Assembly (NCBI RefSeq): GCF_009762325.1
Contig: NZ_CP034348.1
Span: forward strand, 3,540,501-3,604,500
DNA length: 64,000 nt
Direction of reading: 5' to 3'
From: Roseovarius faecimaris
GTDB taxonomy: Bacteria; Pseudomonadota; Alphaproteobacteria; Rhodobacterales; Rhodobacteraceae
The notes under the pieces are model-generated. The model saw only the letters and a list, made by a program, of their open reading frames with translations. It had not been told where the DNA came from and did not search any database. Positions 1 to 8,301 of the stretch are shown here, one piece after another. How positions within the stretch are numbered: position 1 is the first letter of the stretch; each line of letters opens with the position of its first letter. The translations under genes were made by a program, and so were the position numbers.

Positions 1-53
1 GGCTTGAATGGGCGTTCGAGACCGAGATCGCAGCCCTTTCCAAAGCCGCGTAA
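1..53 (+). CDS. 3' end of an upstream gene, probably phosphoserine aminotransferase
   Basis: The frame is open from the left edge to a TAA and encodes the last 16 residues of a protein, ending LEWAFETEIAALSKAA. The position directly in front of serA on the same strand suggests serC, because serC-serA is a common pairing in Rhodobacteraceae. That assignment rests on context more than on these few residues. The stop codon lies inside the first copy of an inverted repeat. Confidence 0.5.
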   Translation, partial: LEWAFETEIAALSKAA

Positions 54-77
54 GGTGCGTGCAAGCACACACCCTAC
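50..77. repeat. imperfect REP-like inverted repeat, copy 1
   Basis: Arms GTAAGGTGCGTG and CACACACCCTAC flank the loop CAAG and differ from perfect pairing at two positions. It overlaps the stop codon of the upstream gene. It shares the GTAgGGTGCGTG core with the copies at 88-111 and 49555-49579, so it belongs to one dispersed palindrome family. Confidence 0.55.
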
Positions 78-87
78 AGCATGATCC

Positions 88-111
88 GTAGGGTGCGTGA
101 TCTCACGCACC
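88..111. repeat. REP-like palindrome, copy 2
   Basis: A GTAG lead-in is followed by 9-bp perfect arms, GGTGCGTGA and TCACGCACC (92-111), around a TC centre. An almost identical element lies at 49555-49579. Both sit outside genes, as expected for a small dispersed palindromic repeat. Confidence 0.65.
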
Positions 112-143
112 TTCCCGACATTCCCAATCGAAGGACCACCAAC

Positions 144-1739
144 ATGGCTCCCAAAGTACTCGTTTCCGACAAACTCTCCGAAACCGCCGTGCAGATCTTC
201 CGCGATCGCGGCATCGACGTGGATTTCCAGCCCGACCTGGGCAAGGACAAGGACAAACTGGCCGAAGTGATCGGCCAGTATGACGGCCTTGCCATCCGCT
301 CGGCCACCAAGGTCACCGAGAAGATCCTCGCCGCCGCGGACAACCTCAAGGTCATCGCACGCGCAGGCATCGGCACCGACAATATCGACAAGGACGCCGC
401 GTCGAAAAAAGGCGTGATCGTCATGAACACGCCCTTCGGCAACATGATCACCACCGCCGAACACGCCATCGCGATGATGTTCGCCGTGGCGCGCCAGATC
501 CCCGAGGCCAGCGCCTCGACCCATGCGGGCAAATGGGAGAAATCCAAGTTCATGGGGGTCGAGCTGACCTCCAAGACCCTCGGCGTGATCGGTGCCGGCA
601 ATATCGGCGGGATCGTCTGCGACCGCGCACGCGGGCTGAAGATGAAGGTCATCGCCTATGACCCCTTCCTCAGCCAGGACAAGGCCGACAAGATGGGCGT
701 GGAGAAGGTCGAGCTGGACGAGCTTCTGGCCCGCGCTGATTTCATCACCCTGCATGTGCCGCTGACCGACCAGACCCGCAACATCCTGAGCCGCGAGAAT
801 CTGGAAAAGACCAAAAAAGGCGTGCGCATCATCAACTGCGCGCGGGGTGGCCTGGTCGATGAAGAGGCCCTGGCCGAGATGCTGCAATCCGGCCATGTGG
901 CTGGCGCCGCCTTCGACGTGTTCAGCGTCGAACCCGCCACCGAAAACCCGCTCTTTAACCTGCCCAACGTGGTCGTCACCCCGCATCTGGGCGCGGCCAC
1001 CACCGAGGCGCAGGAAAACGTCGCCCTGCAGGTCGCCGAACAGATGTCGGATTATCTGCTGACCGGGGCTGTGACCAACGCGCTCAACATGCCCTCGGTC
1101 ACCGCCGAAGAGGCCAAGGTCATGGGCCCTTGGATCAAGCTTGCCGATCATGTGGGCAACTTCATCGGCCAGATGACCGATGAGCCGATCAAGGCGATCA
1201 ACATCCTCTATGACGGGGTTGTCAGTGAGATGAACCTCGACGCGCTGACCTGCGCCGCTGTCGCGGGCATCATGAAATCGGTGAACCCCGAGGTGAACAT
1301 GGTTTCCGCCCCCGTCGTGGCCAAGGAACGCGGGATCAAGATTTCGACCACCAAGCAGGACAAGTCGGGCGCCTTCGAGGGCTATATCAAGCTGACCGTC
1401 GTGACCGACCAGCGCGAGCGCTCGATCGGCGGCACGGTGTTCAGCGACGGCAAGCCGCGCTTCATCCAGATCAAGGGCATCAATATCGACGCCGAGATCG
1501 GGCGGCACATGCTCTACACCACCAATAATGACGAGCCGGGCATCATCGGCACCCTTGGCCAGACCATGGGCGAAAACGGTGTGAACATCGCCAACTTCAC
1601 CCTTGGCCGCTCGGCGGCGGGCGGTGAGGCGATTGCCCTGCTCTATGTGGACGCGCCGGTGCCTGCCGACGTGGTGGCCAAACTCAAGGCCACCGGCAAG
1701 TTCCAGCAGATCCGCGCGCTGGAATTCGACGTCACCTGA
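144..1739 (+). CDS. serA: D-3-phosphoglycerate dehydrogenase
   Basis: Catalyses NAD-dependent oxidation of 3-phosphoglycerate, the first committed step of serine synthesis in the cytoplasm. The 531-residue product has the long form with a C-terminal extension. The Rossmann glycine motif GVIGAGNIGG lies near residue 150. The catalytic triad is visible as Arg234 (NCARGG), Glu263 (VEP) and His281 (PHLGAA). An intervening allosteric domain is followed by an ACT domain over about the last 75 residues (TNNDEPGIIGTLGQ), where serine feedback is expected. The ATG at 144 was chosen because AAGGA lies 9 bases upstream and the MAPKVLVSDKLSE start is typical; an in-frame start at 81 would run through the palindrome. 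A probable serC precedes it and a strong hairpin terminator follows. Confidence 0.97.
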   Translation: MAPKVLVSDKLSETAVQIFRDRGIDVDFQPDLGKDKDKLAEVIGQYDGLAIRSATKVTEKILAAADNLKVIARAGIGTDNIDKDAASKKGVIVMNTPFGNMITTAEHAIAMMFAVARQIPEASASTHAGKWEKSKFMGVELTSKTLGVIGAGNIGGIVCDRARGLKMKVIAYDPFLSQDKADKMGVEKVELDELLARADFITLHVPLTDQTRNILSRENLEKTKKGVRIINCARGGLVDEEALAEMLQSGHVAGAAFDVFSVEPATENPLFNLPNVVVTPHLGAATTEAQENVALQVAEQMSDYLLTGAVTNALNMPSVTAEEAKVMGPWIKLADHVGNFIGQMTDEPIKAINILYDGVVSEMNLDALTCAAVAGIMKSVNPEVNMVSAPVVAKERGIKISTTKQDKSGAFEGYIKLTVVTDQRERSIGGTVFSDGKPRFIQIKGINIDAEIGRHMLYTTNNDEPGIIGTLGQTMGENGVNIANFTLGRSAAGGEAIALLYVDAPVPADVVAKLKATGKFQQIRALEFDVT

Positions 1740-1748
1740 GACGCGCGC

Positions 1749-1779
1749 CACCCGCCCCGGGGCCAAACCGGGGCGGGTG
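1749..1779 (+). terminator. hairpin terminator after serA
   Basis: Perfect 12-bp arms CACCCGCCCCGG and CCGGGGCGGGTG with a 7-base loop start 10 bases after the serA stop. They are followed by the pyrimidine-rich ATCCTTTCTC rather than a clean T run. It separates serA from the peptidase gene. Confidence 0.75.
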
Positions 1780-1850
1780 ATCCTTTCTCGGCGGTTGCCT
1801 TTGCAATCCTGCGCCGTACTCTGAACCCAATCGTTTCAGAGGACCGCCCC

Positions 1851-2951
1851 ATGACCAAGCCCCGCGCCCGCGATCTGGGCATTCCGTTTGACGGCACCCC
1901 CGGCACGTTCAACGCCATCACCGACATTCCCGGCGTCGAGCTGGGCCAGACCACGCTCACCGCGGGCCCGGTGCGCACCGGCGTCACCGCCCTTCTGCCC
2001 CGTGGCAAGCGGCGCGATCCGAGCCCGGTCTGGGCCGGGCATTTCAACCTCAACGGCAATGGCGAGATGACCGGCACGCACTGGATCAACGAGGCGGGCT
2101 ATTTCCTGGGGCCGGTCTGCCTGACCAACACCCATTCGGTGGGCATGGTGCATCACGCCGCGACCGGCTGGATGACCGACACCTATGCCGATCATTTCCA
2201 GGGAGATCACGGCTGGGCCATGCCGGTGGTGGCCGAAACCTATGACGGTTTTGCCAATGACATCGTCGGCCGCCACGTGACCGAGGCCCATGCCCGCGCC
2301 GCCCTCGACACCGCCGCACCCGGCCCCGTGGCCGAAGGCAATACCGGCGGCGGCACCGGCATGATGACCTATGAATTCAAGGGCGGTACCGGCACGTCCT
2401 CGCGCCGCGTCACGCTGGGCACTCAGGGGTTCACCGTTGCGGCGCTGGTACAGTCCAATTTCGGCACGCGCCGCGAACTCATGGTGCGTGGCGTACCGGT
2501 GGGGCGGCTCTGGCCAGAGGATGCGCCGCTGAGCGGAATGGGCGGGCGCGACACCGGCTCGATCATCGTGATCATCGGCACGGACATTCCGCTTCTGCCG
2601 GGCCAGCTCAGGCGCCTGGCCAAACGGGGCGCTTTGGGCATCGGGCGCACAGGCACCTCGGGCGGGCATTATTCAGGCGACATCATGCTGGCCTTTTCCA
2701 CCGCCAATGACCTGCCCCTGCCCCGGATGACCGCCGACGAGCACCCGCTGTTCAACAGCATGACCTGCCTTGGCGAACACTACCTCGATACGGTCTATGC
2801 CGCCGCAGTGGATGCCGTGGAAGAAGCGGTGCTCAACGCGCTGATCGCCGCCGAGACCATGCCCTTGATCAAACCGCAGGGATCAAGCTGGCAGGCGATG
2901 GACCATGCCCGCCTGCGGCAGATCATGGCCGATCACGGGCGCCTGAACTGA
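1851..2951 (+). CDS. P1 family peptidase (DmpA-type aminopeptidase)
   Basis: A 366-residue Ntn-like hydrolase of the DmpA/BapA family, whose members release N-terminal amino acids or hydrolyse D-amino acid esters and beta-peptides. The family cuts itself at a Gly-Ser bond to free the nucleophile. Here the fitting site is Gly236-Ser237 in DTGSIIV, and the conserved Asn of the VQSNFG motif is at 203. Full length for the family (about 370). There is no signal peptide, so it is cytoplasmic. The substrate cannot be told from sequence. It lies between the serA terminator and a convergent stress-protein gene and looks monocistronic. Confidence 0.88.
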   Translation: MTKPRARDLGIPFDGTPGTFNAITDIPGVELGQTTLTAGPVRTGVTALLPRGKRRDPSPVWAGHFNLNGNGEMTGTHWINEAGYFLGPVCLTNTHSVGMVHHAATGWMTDTYADHFQGDHGWAMPVVAETYDGFANDIVGRHVTEAHARAALDTAAPGPVAEGNTGGGTGMMTYEFKGGTGTSSRRVTLGTQGFTVAALVQSNFGTRRELMVRGVPVGRLWPEDAPLSGMGGRDTGSIIVIIGTDIPLLPGQLRRLAKRGALGIGRTGTSGGHYSGDIMLAFSTANDLPLPRMTADEHPLFNSMTCLGEHYLDTVYAAAVDAVEEAVLNALIAAETMPLIKPQGSSWQAMDHARLRQIMADHGRLN

Positions 2952-2968
2952 TCGGCCCCCGGGGCGCC

Positions 2969-3376
2969 TCAGCGCATCACATGCACCGCGCATTTCGCGT
3001 GGCGCACCACCCGGTCGGCGGTCGAGCCAAGGAAATAGTTCTCCAGCCCCGGCCGGTGCGAGGCGATCACGATACAGTCGATGTCATGCTCTGACGCATA
3101 ATCGACAATCGCGCGCCCGGCATGGCCCGACACCAGCACCGTCGCGGCCTTGGGAAAGGCCTCGGCCAGCGCCTGCATATGGGTCTCGATCTCCTTGCGG
3201 GTATTGGCGAACACCTCGGGCGGTATCTGCGCCATCGCGAAGGCGGGAACCGGCTCCATCACATGCAGCACGGTGATATGCGCCCCTTCCTCCGACAGGG
3301 CCTGCGCCATGTCGAACGACTCCTTCGCATCATGCGCCTCGTCAAATTCCACTGGCACCAGAATATTCTTGTACAT
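2969..3376 (-). CDS. universal stress protein, UspA family
   Basis: A single Usp domain of 135 residues starting MYKNILVPVEFDE. The beta-alpha-beta nucleotide-binding fold is suggested by IVIASHRPG followed by FLGSTADRVV near the C terminus, the usual ATP-binding loop region of the family. Such proteins are soluble dimers induced by starvation or stress; the direct target is unknown. An upstream in-frame start at 3424 was rejected because it adds a non-conserved tail and the usual family start is MYKNILVP. It converges with the peptidase gene, with only 17 bases between stops. Confidence 0.9.
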   Translation of the reverse strand: MYKNILVPVEFDEAHDAKESFDMAQALSEEGAHITVLHVMEPVPAFAMAQIPPEVFANTRKEIETHMQALAEAFPKAATVLVSGHAGRAIVDYASEHDIDCIVIASHRPGLENYFLGSTADRVVRHAKCAVHVMR

Positions 3377-3478
3377 CTTGGCCTCCCCTGCCTGATCACG
3401 CATCCTTTTGCGCGTCTGAAGCATAGCAGAACCGACGGGGACCAGCTTTGCGCCAAGTCAAACTGCTCCTTGCGGCGG

Positions 3479-4264
3479 TCACTCCACCTCCAGCACCGCC
3501 TCGGCCGCCACCGGGCCGGCCTCGTCCCTATAGGGCATGTGGTTGTTGCTGTTGAGCTCCACACGCACGGTATACGCCCCTTCCGGCAAGGCCCCGATGG
3601 TCAGCTCCGGCGCATAGACCCGCTGGAGCTTCAACCCGTCGAGATAAAGATGCCCATGCCCGCGCCCCGGCACATGGACCGGTGTTTCGACTTCGGCCGC
3701 CTCACGGTCAAAGGTGAAATTCTCGACCGTCAGGCGCACCCGCGTGGCCCCGTCCGCGGCAGGCTCCAGCACCATGCTCAGCGCAGGCGGTGGCCCATCG
3801 CCGCCCGCCTCGGCCATCGCCGCCATGGCCCGGTGCATCGCATGCGGGTCCACTTCCGCGCCGACCCGGGCCTGCACCGACATTTTGCCGGACCGGGCAA
3901 ACTCCAGCGTCAGGGGGATCAGCCGCCCCTCCTCCAGCGCACCGTCCACGCCTGACAGGCGCAAAAACGCCCCGTCGCTCGACAGCGACGGCGCAGAGCC
4001 CGCCGGGATGGTCAGCCGCGTCGCCCCCGTGGGCGAGACGATCGCCACCGCCTCCGCCTCGGGCGAGCTGGCCGACAGAAGCACATCCGGCGCCGCCCCG
4101 GCCTCAATCTTAAGCGTGGCCATGGCCGTGCCCTCCGCCCCGCTCTCGGCCTGCACCTTCGCATTGCTGAGCGTGACCGGCGTCTGCCCGCCCATGCTCC
4201 GCCAGACAACCAGCACGGCAATCAGCACGATAGCGAGGAAAGCCACAACAAGAGGCGTGCGCAT
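3479..4264 (-). CDS. membrane-anchored protein with a degenerate PCu(A)C-like domain
   Basis: A 261-residue protein with one N-terminal membrane segment or uncleaved signal (residues 4-21, PLVVAFLAIVLIAVLVVW) and the rest predicted periplasmic. Residues about 30-135 resemble the PCu(A)C copper-chaperone fold but lack its His/Met ligand pattern. The C-terminal part contains GHGHLYLDG and NNHMPY, histidines that could bind metal. It is divergent from a polytopic membrane protein only 47 bases away, suggesting a shared promoter region and a shared role. A copper function is inference from weak fold resemblance and context. Confidence 0.5.
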   Translation of the reverse strand: MRTPLVVAFLAIVLIAVLVVWRSMGGQTPVTLSNAKVQAESGAEGTAMATLKIEAGAAPDVLLSASSPEAEAVAIVSPTGATRLTIPAGSAPSLSSDGAFLRLSGVDGALEEGRLIPLTLEFARSGKMSVQARVGAEVDPHAMHRAMAAMAEAGGDGPPPALSMVLEPAADGATRVRLTVENFTFDREAAEVETPVHVPGRGHGHLYLDGLKLQRVYAPELTIGALPEGAYTVRVELNSNNHMPYRDEAGPVAAEAVLEVE

Positions 4265-4311
4265 TCAGCTTCTCCCTTTTCCTTGTCCCGCGCCCAGACT
4301 AGCGTGCCCTC

Positions 4312-5721
4312 ATGCGCATTTCATTTGCAAAATTCACAAGCCTCGCCGCCATCTTCTGCCCCACAGCGGCGTTGGCCCATGTGTCCGAGCAGGCTTTCGT
4401 CCTGCTGCTGCCGACCGAGCAATTCATCATCGGCGGCTGCCTTGCCGTGGCGGCGTCCATCCTGCTTGTTTCCTTCTTGCCAAAACCTGTTGTCGAGCGC
4501 GCCTTTACCCCGCGCGCCCTGCCCTGGCCCGCGCTGCCCCGCTGGCTGCCGCATCTGACCAGTCTTGCCTCCTTTGCCGCGGTTCTGGCGCTCGTGGTGA
4601 TCGGCCTCACCGGTCCGCGCGATCCGCTGAGCAATCTGCTGCCGATGATGATCTGGACCGGCTGGTGGATCACGATCATCAGCGCCCTGGGCCTGATTGG
4701 CAATTTCTGGACCTGGATCAACCCGTGGAGCGGGCTGTACCGGCTGCTTTTCGGCCCTGATCCGGCGGCACCGCTGCGCCTGCCCGAACGCTGGGGCGTC
4801 TGGCCCGCCTGGGCGGTGTTCGTGATCTATTTCGGTTACTTCATCGCCGACCCGGCCCCGAGCGACCCAGACCGCCTGGCCATTAGTGTGGCGTGCTACT
4901 GGCTTTTCACCTTTGCCGCGATGGCGCTTTTCGGGGGCAAGACCTGGCTGGCGCGGGGTGAGGCATTCTCGGTCGCCGCGACTCTGCTCGCGCGCTGCTC
5001 GCTCTTTGGCGACTGGACGCGGCCCGCCATCGGCCTGCCCGGCTGGGCTCTGGGGCAAGGCCAGCGCTATGGCATCGGTCTCAGCATCTTCGCTCTGACC
5101 CTGTTGGCGGCAGGCAGTTTCGACGGGTTGAAGGAAACCTTCTGGTGGCTGGGCCTGATCGGCGTGAACCCGCTGGAATTTCCCGGCCGTTCCGCCGTGA
5201 TCGGCTCTTCTCTGATCGGGCTGGGGCTGGCCATCGCCGGGCTTGTGCTGGCCTTTGCGCTGGTGGTCTGGGCCTGCCGCGCCATCGCCAATACCGGGCA
5301 AACCGGCGCGGATCAGCCATCGTTCCGGGCGGTTTTCACCGCCCTGGCCCCTGCCGTTCTGCCCATCGCGCTGGCCTATCATATCTCGCATTTCACCGTC
5401 AGTTTCCTGATCGAGGGTCAGTACCTTCTGGCCGCGATCGGCGATCCCCTGGCACAGGGGGCCAATTTCCTGGGGCTGGGCGATATCCGCGTCACCACCG
5501 GCTTTCTCAATTCCGCCGATAGCGTCAAGGTGATCTGGCTGACCCAGGCGGGGGTTGTGGTGGCGGGTCATGTGCTGTCTGTGCTGGTCGCGCATCACGC
5601 CGCATTAGAGCTGTTCGGCACGGCCCGGCGTGCCGCGATCAGTCAGATCCCGATGGGCCTGTTCATGATCGGCTATACACTCTTTGGTCTGTGGTTGCTG
5701 GCCACGCCGCGCGGGCTCTGA
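4312..5721 (+). CDS. polytopic membrane protein of unknown function
   Basis: A 469-residue protein with a signal-like N terminus ending in TAALAHVSEQ and roughly ten hydrophobic segments. Histidines and aromatic residues lie in and between them (for example YHISHFTV). Close homologues in alphaproteobacteria are often labelled fenitrothion hydrolase by annotation transfer; nothing here shows hydrolase motifs, so that name should not be trusted. The divergent neighbour with copper-chaperone resemblance suggests envelope metal handling. Its last 49 bases overlap the end of the convergent desaturase gene. Confidence 0.6.
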   Translation: MRISFAKFTSLAAIFCPTAALAHVSEQAFVLLLPTEQFIIGGCLAVAASILLVSFLPKPVVERAFTPRALPWPALPRWLPHLTSLASFAAVLALVVIGLTGPRDPLSNLLPMMIWTGWWITIISALGLIGNFWTWINPWSGLYRLLFGPDPAAPLRLPERWGVWPAWAVFVIYFGYFIADPAPSDPDRLAISVACYWLFTFAAMALFGGKTWLARGEAFSVAATLLARCSLFGDWTRPAIGLPGWALGQGQRYGIGLSIFALTLLAAGSFDGLKETFWWLGLIGVNPLEFPGRSAVIGSSLIGLGLAIAGLVLAFALVVWACRAIANTGQTGADQPSFRAVFTALAPAVLPIALAYHISHFTVSFLIEGQYLLAAIGDPLAQGANFLGLGDIRVTTGFLNSADSVKVIWLTQAGVVVAGHVLSVLVAHHAALELFGTARRAAISQIPMGLFMIGYTLFGLWLLATPRGL

Positions 5722-6698
5722 TCCAGCGCACCCAGCATATCCACCGTCTCGATTTTCTCCAGCGCCGGAGCATCGGACATCAACGGATGCGGCACCGGGT
5801 CCTTCGCCCGCAGAAAGAACTGGCGGAACAGCTCACCATAGGAGCGATAGAAATAGCTCCGGTTGCGCTCCAGAAACTGCGCCCGGCGTTCGGCGAATAT
5901 CGCGGGCAAGCGGTACCACGGCACGCCGGGGTGACAGTGATGCACTGAATGAAAGTTGTTGTTGAGAAACAGCCAGGACAGCGGGCCACGATCCTCGATG
6001 ATCACCGTGCGCCCCGGCACTTTCTCATGCGCGCGGTGCTCCAGAAAGGTGCGGATCTTGAGTAGCGAGAACCCAAGATAGGCCGCCACCGCATAGGCCC
6101 AGAGCGGCACCGCCGACAGGCTGACGATCACAAGCACCGGCACCAGCCCCAGCACATGCAGCACATAAGCCTGCCGCACCCGCGCCTCGCCCCGCATGAT
6201 CGCGGCGGCATCCTCGACATACAGCGTCCACAGGGACAGCCCCGGCCCCAGAACCATCCGCCCCAGCAGCAGGTTGTTGAATCGGTACACCGCCCTCAGC
6301 CAGCGCGGCAGGCGCGCCCATGCCACCGGATCCATATAGTTGCTCTCGGGGTCGTCATAGGGGTCGGTCAGGTCCGGGTCGTGATGATGCTTCAGGTGCA
6401 GGTCCTTGAAGCGCAGATAGGGCACAAACAGCCCCACCGCCGGAAAGATCAGCCCCTCACTCAGCGCCTGCGACCGGAACGGATGCCCGTGCAGCACCTC
6501 ATGCTGCAACGAGGAATGCAGCGCGATGAACACCGCCAGAAGCGGCACCGACAAGACCGTGCCAAGGCTGTCGGTCCAGGCCAGCACCGCCCACAACCCG
6601 CCATAGCAAAGCGCCACCATGCCCAGTGTCGGCCATTCCACAAGCGGGCGGAGCGACGAACGGGAGGGCATTGAGGGCATGGCCATGAAGACTCGCAT
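5673..6698 (-). CDS. membrane fatty acid desaturase family protein
   Basis: A member of the di-iron desaturase/hydroxylase superfamily, acting on lipid acyl chains in the membrane. All three histidine boxes are present: HSSLQHEVLHGH, HLKHHHD and FHSVHHCHPG. Hydrophobic helices lie between them, and the protein has about 340 residues. The exact substrate (fatty acyl lipid or carotenoid-like) cannot be decided. The start is uncertain: ATG codons at 6698, 6686 and 6680 and a GTG at 6716 are all in frame and none has a clear ribosome site. It is divergent from an XRE regulator with a perfect inverted repeat in the shared AT-rich region, so local repression or activation is likely. Confidence 0.85.
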   Translation of the reverse strand: MRVFMAMPSMPSRSSLRPLVEWPTLGMVALCYGGLWAVLAWTDSLGTVLSVPLLAVFIALHSSLQHEVLHGHPFRSQALSEGLIFPAVGLFVPYLRFKDLHLKHHHDPDLTDPYDDPESNYMDPVAWARLPRWLRAVYRFNNLLLGRMVLGPGLSLWTLYVEDAAAIMRGEARVRQAYVLHVLGLVPVLVIVSLSAVPLWAYAVAAYLGFSLLKIRTFLEHRAHEKVPGRTVIIEDRGPLSWLFLNNNFHSVHHCHPGVPWYRLPAIFAERRAQFLERNRSYFYRSYGELFRQFFLRAKDPVPHPLMSDAPALEKIETVDMLGALDQSPRGVASNHRPKSV

Positions 6699-6778
6699 AC
6701 TGACAGAAGATGTCACCGTTATGCGCCAAACCGGCGCGGTAACAAGTCCGTGAATTCATGCATGGATATGATAATTTG

Positions 6779-6801
6779 CAACATATTCACGTCATATGTT
6801 G
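6779..6801. promoter_or_regulatory. operator-like inverted repeat between desaturase and XRE regulator
   Basis: Perfect 8-bp arms CAACATAT and ATATGTTG are separated by TCACGTC, in an AT-rich 135-base divergent spacer of an otherwise GC-rich region. It lies 33 bases before the regulator start and about 80 bases before the desaturase start. Size and symmetry fit a dimeric HTH protein site, most simply the adjacent XRE regulator. Confidence 0.55.
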
Positions 6802-6833
6802 TATTTTCACACTATCTCGCCTACCCCTCAGAT

Positions 6834-7664
6834 ATGGACAAACGCCAGCTTTGCGCTCTTTTCCGGGACCGCCTCGCGCAGCTTCTCGCCGCCGAGACCA
6901 AGGGGGTTGCGGGTTTTCTGCGCGACACCGGCATGGATCGCTCGGCCCTCAGCCAGTTCCTCGACCCCAGTATCGACCGGCTGCCGCGCGCCGAAACCCT
7001 GCGCCGCATCGGCGAGGCACGCGGCGTGTCGGTGGATTGGCTTCTGGGCCTGGAAAACGCCCCCGAAGGCCGACAGCAGGTCGCCCCCAGCTTTCAGATC
7101 GAGCAGGCCGACGACCCGCGCCGCTCGCCCCTGCATGCCTGGCACCGCGAGGCCGAGGGGCAAAAGCTGCGCTACGTGCCCTCCACCCTGCCCGATACGC
7201 TTCAACTCAGCGACACGCCCGAGGCTGACGCCCCGACTCCGCGCCAGCCGCGCGAGGAAAACGTGCTCGACGGGGTGATCCGGAACGATCTGGATATCGA
7301 GATCGCCATGCCCGTGCAGACCCTTCAGGACCTTGCCACGCAATCCGGGCTCTGGCGCGGGGCCTGCCCAGCGGAATGCGCCCGGCAGCTTGAGCATATG
7401 GCCGAAACCTGCGATGCCCGCTTCCCCGCGCTCAGGCTGCATCTTTATGACGGGCAGGCCAATTACTCGTCGCCCTTCACCGTCTTCGGACGCCAGCGCG
7501 TCGCACTCTATATCGGAGAGGCCTATCTGGTGCTCACCGGGCGCGAACAGATCGCCGCCTTCACCGCCCGCTTCGATGCGCTGGTGCGCGCGGCCCTCGT
7601 CAGCCCGGACCGCACCGGCGCCCTCCTGCGTCGGCTTGCGGACACAGGAGAGTGGGCAGGTTAA
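6834..7664 (+). CDS. XRE-type helix-turn-helix transcriptional regulator
   Basis: A 276-residue regulator. The N terminus (about residues 5-65) carries an HTH pattern (VAGFLRDTGMDRSALSQFL, then ETLRRIGEARGVSVDWLLG). The remainder (about 120-276) is an unassigned domain that may sense a ligand or give dimerisation. The start ATG at 6834 gives MDKRQLCALF; upstream in-frame starts at 6750 would translate the AT-rich operator region. Divergent orientation suggests it controls the desaturase and itself. The effector is unknown. Confidence 0.78.
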   Translation: MDKRQLCALFRDRLAQLLAAETKGVAGFLRDTGMDRSALSQFLDPSIDRLPRAETLRRIGEARGVSVDWLLGLENAPEGRQQVAPSFQIEQADDPRRSPLHAWHREAEGQKLRYVPSTLPDTLQLSDTPEADAPTPRQPREENVLDGVIRNDLDIEIAMPVQTLQDLATQSGLWRGACPAECARQLEHMAETCDARFPALRLHLYDGQANYSSPFTVFGRQRVALYIGEAYLVLTGREQIAAFTARFDALVRAALVSPDRTGALLRRLADTGEWAG

Positions 7665-7761
7665 TGCCGATTGTCAGGGTCAGGTTTACCCTACTAGCCT
7701 TCTGACAGTCGCGCCTGTAAACCAGACACACCACTCGAAGCGCCTGAAATATAGAAGTAAT

Positions 7762-8295
7762 ATGCCCGACACAACGCCCCCCCAGACCATTCCGGCCTGG
7801 CTTGGCACCAATTTGATTGCCATGGACAAGATCGAAGTGCACCGCCGCGGCCTTTTGCACAAGGCGGTATCGGTCTTTGTTCTCTGTGACGATCACCTGC
7901 TGATCCAGCGCCGGGCGCTTGGCAAATATCACACGCCCGGTCTGTGGGCGAATACCTGCTGCACGCACCCGCACTGGCGCGAAGATCCGGATAGCTGCGC
8001 CCGTCGCCGCCTCGAAGAAGAGCTTGGCCTGACCGGGCTGACCCTGGAGCATCGCGAACAGATCAAATATCGCGCCGACGTGGGCGGCGGCATGACCGAG
8101 AACGAACTGGTGGATATCTTTGTCTCGCGCGTCGAGGCGCAGATAGACCCCAACCCCAACCCCGAAGAAGTGATGCAGACCGAATGGATATCGCTGCAGG
8201 CGCTCAAAGAGCGCGTCGCCACGGAACCCGAGACCTTCACCCCCTGGCTGCGCATCTATCTCGACCGGCATGCCGAGCAGATTTTCGACTTCTGA
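7762..8295 (+). CDS. idi: isopentenyl-diphosphate delta-isomerase, type I
   Basis: Interconverts isopentenyl and dimethylallyl diphosphate, supplying the isoprenoid pathway (quinones, carotenoids). The 177-residue protein is a Nudix-fold type I enzyme. The catalytic cysteine is in NTCCTHPHW, the Nudix-type helix reads RRLEEELGL, and the conserved acidic motif is ENELVDIF. Length matches the bacterial type I family. The ATG at 7762 gives MPDTTPPQTI; an internal ATG at 7822 (MDKIEVHR) is possible. About 97 bases separate it from the regulator gene, so it may have its own promoter. Confidence 0.95.
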   Translation: MPDTTPPQTIPAWLGTNLIAMDKIEVHRRGLLHKAVSVFVLCDDHLLIQRRALGKYHTPGLWANTCCTHPHWREDPDSCARRRLEEELGLTGLTLEHREQIKYRADVGGGMTENELVDIFVSRVEAQIDPNPNPEEVMQTEWISLQALKERVATEPETFTPWLRIYLDRHAEQIFDF

Positions 8296-8301
8296 CGCGC
8301 C

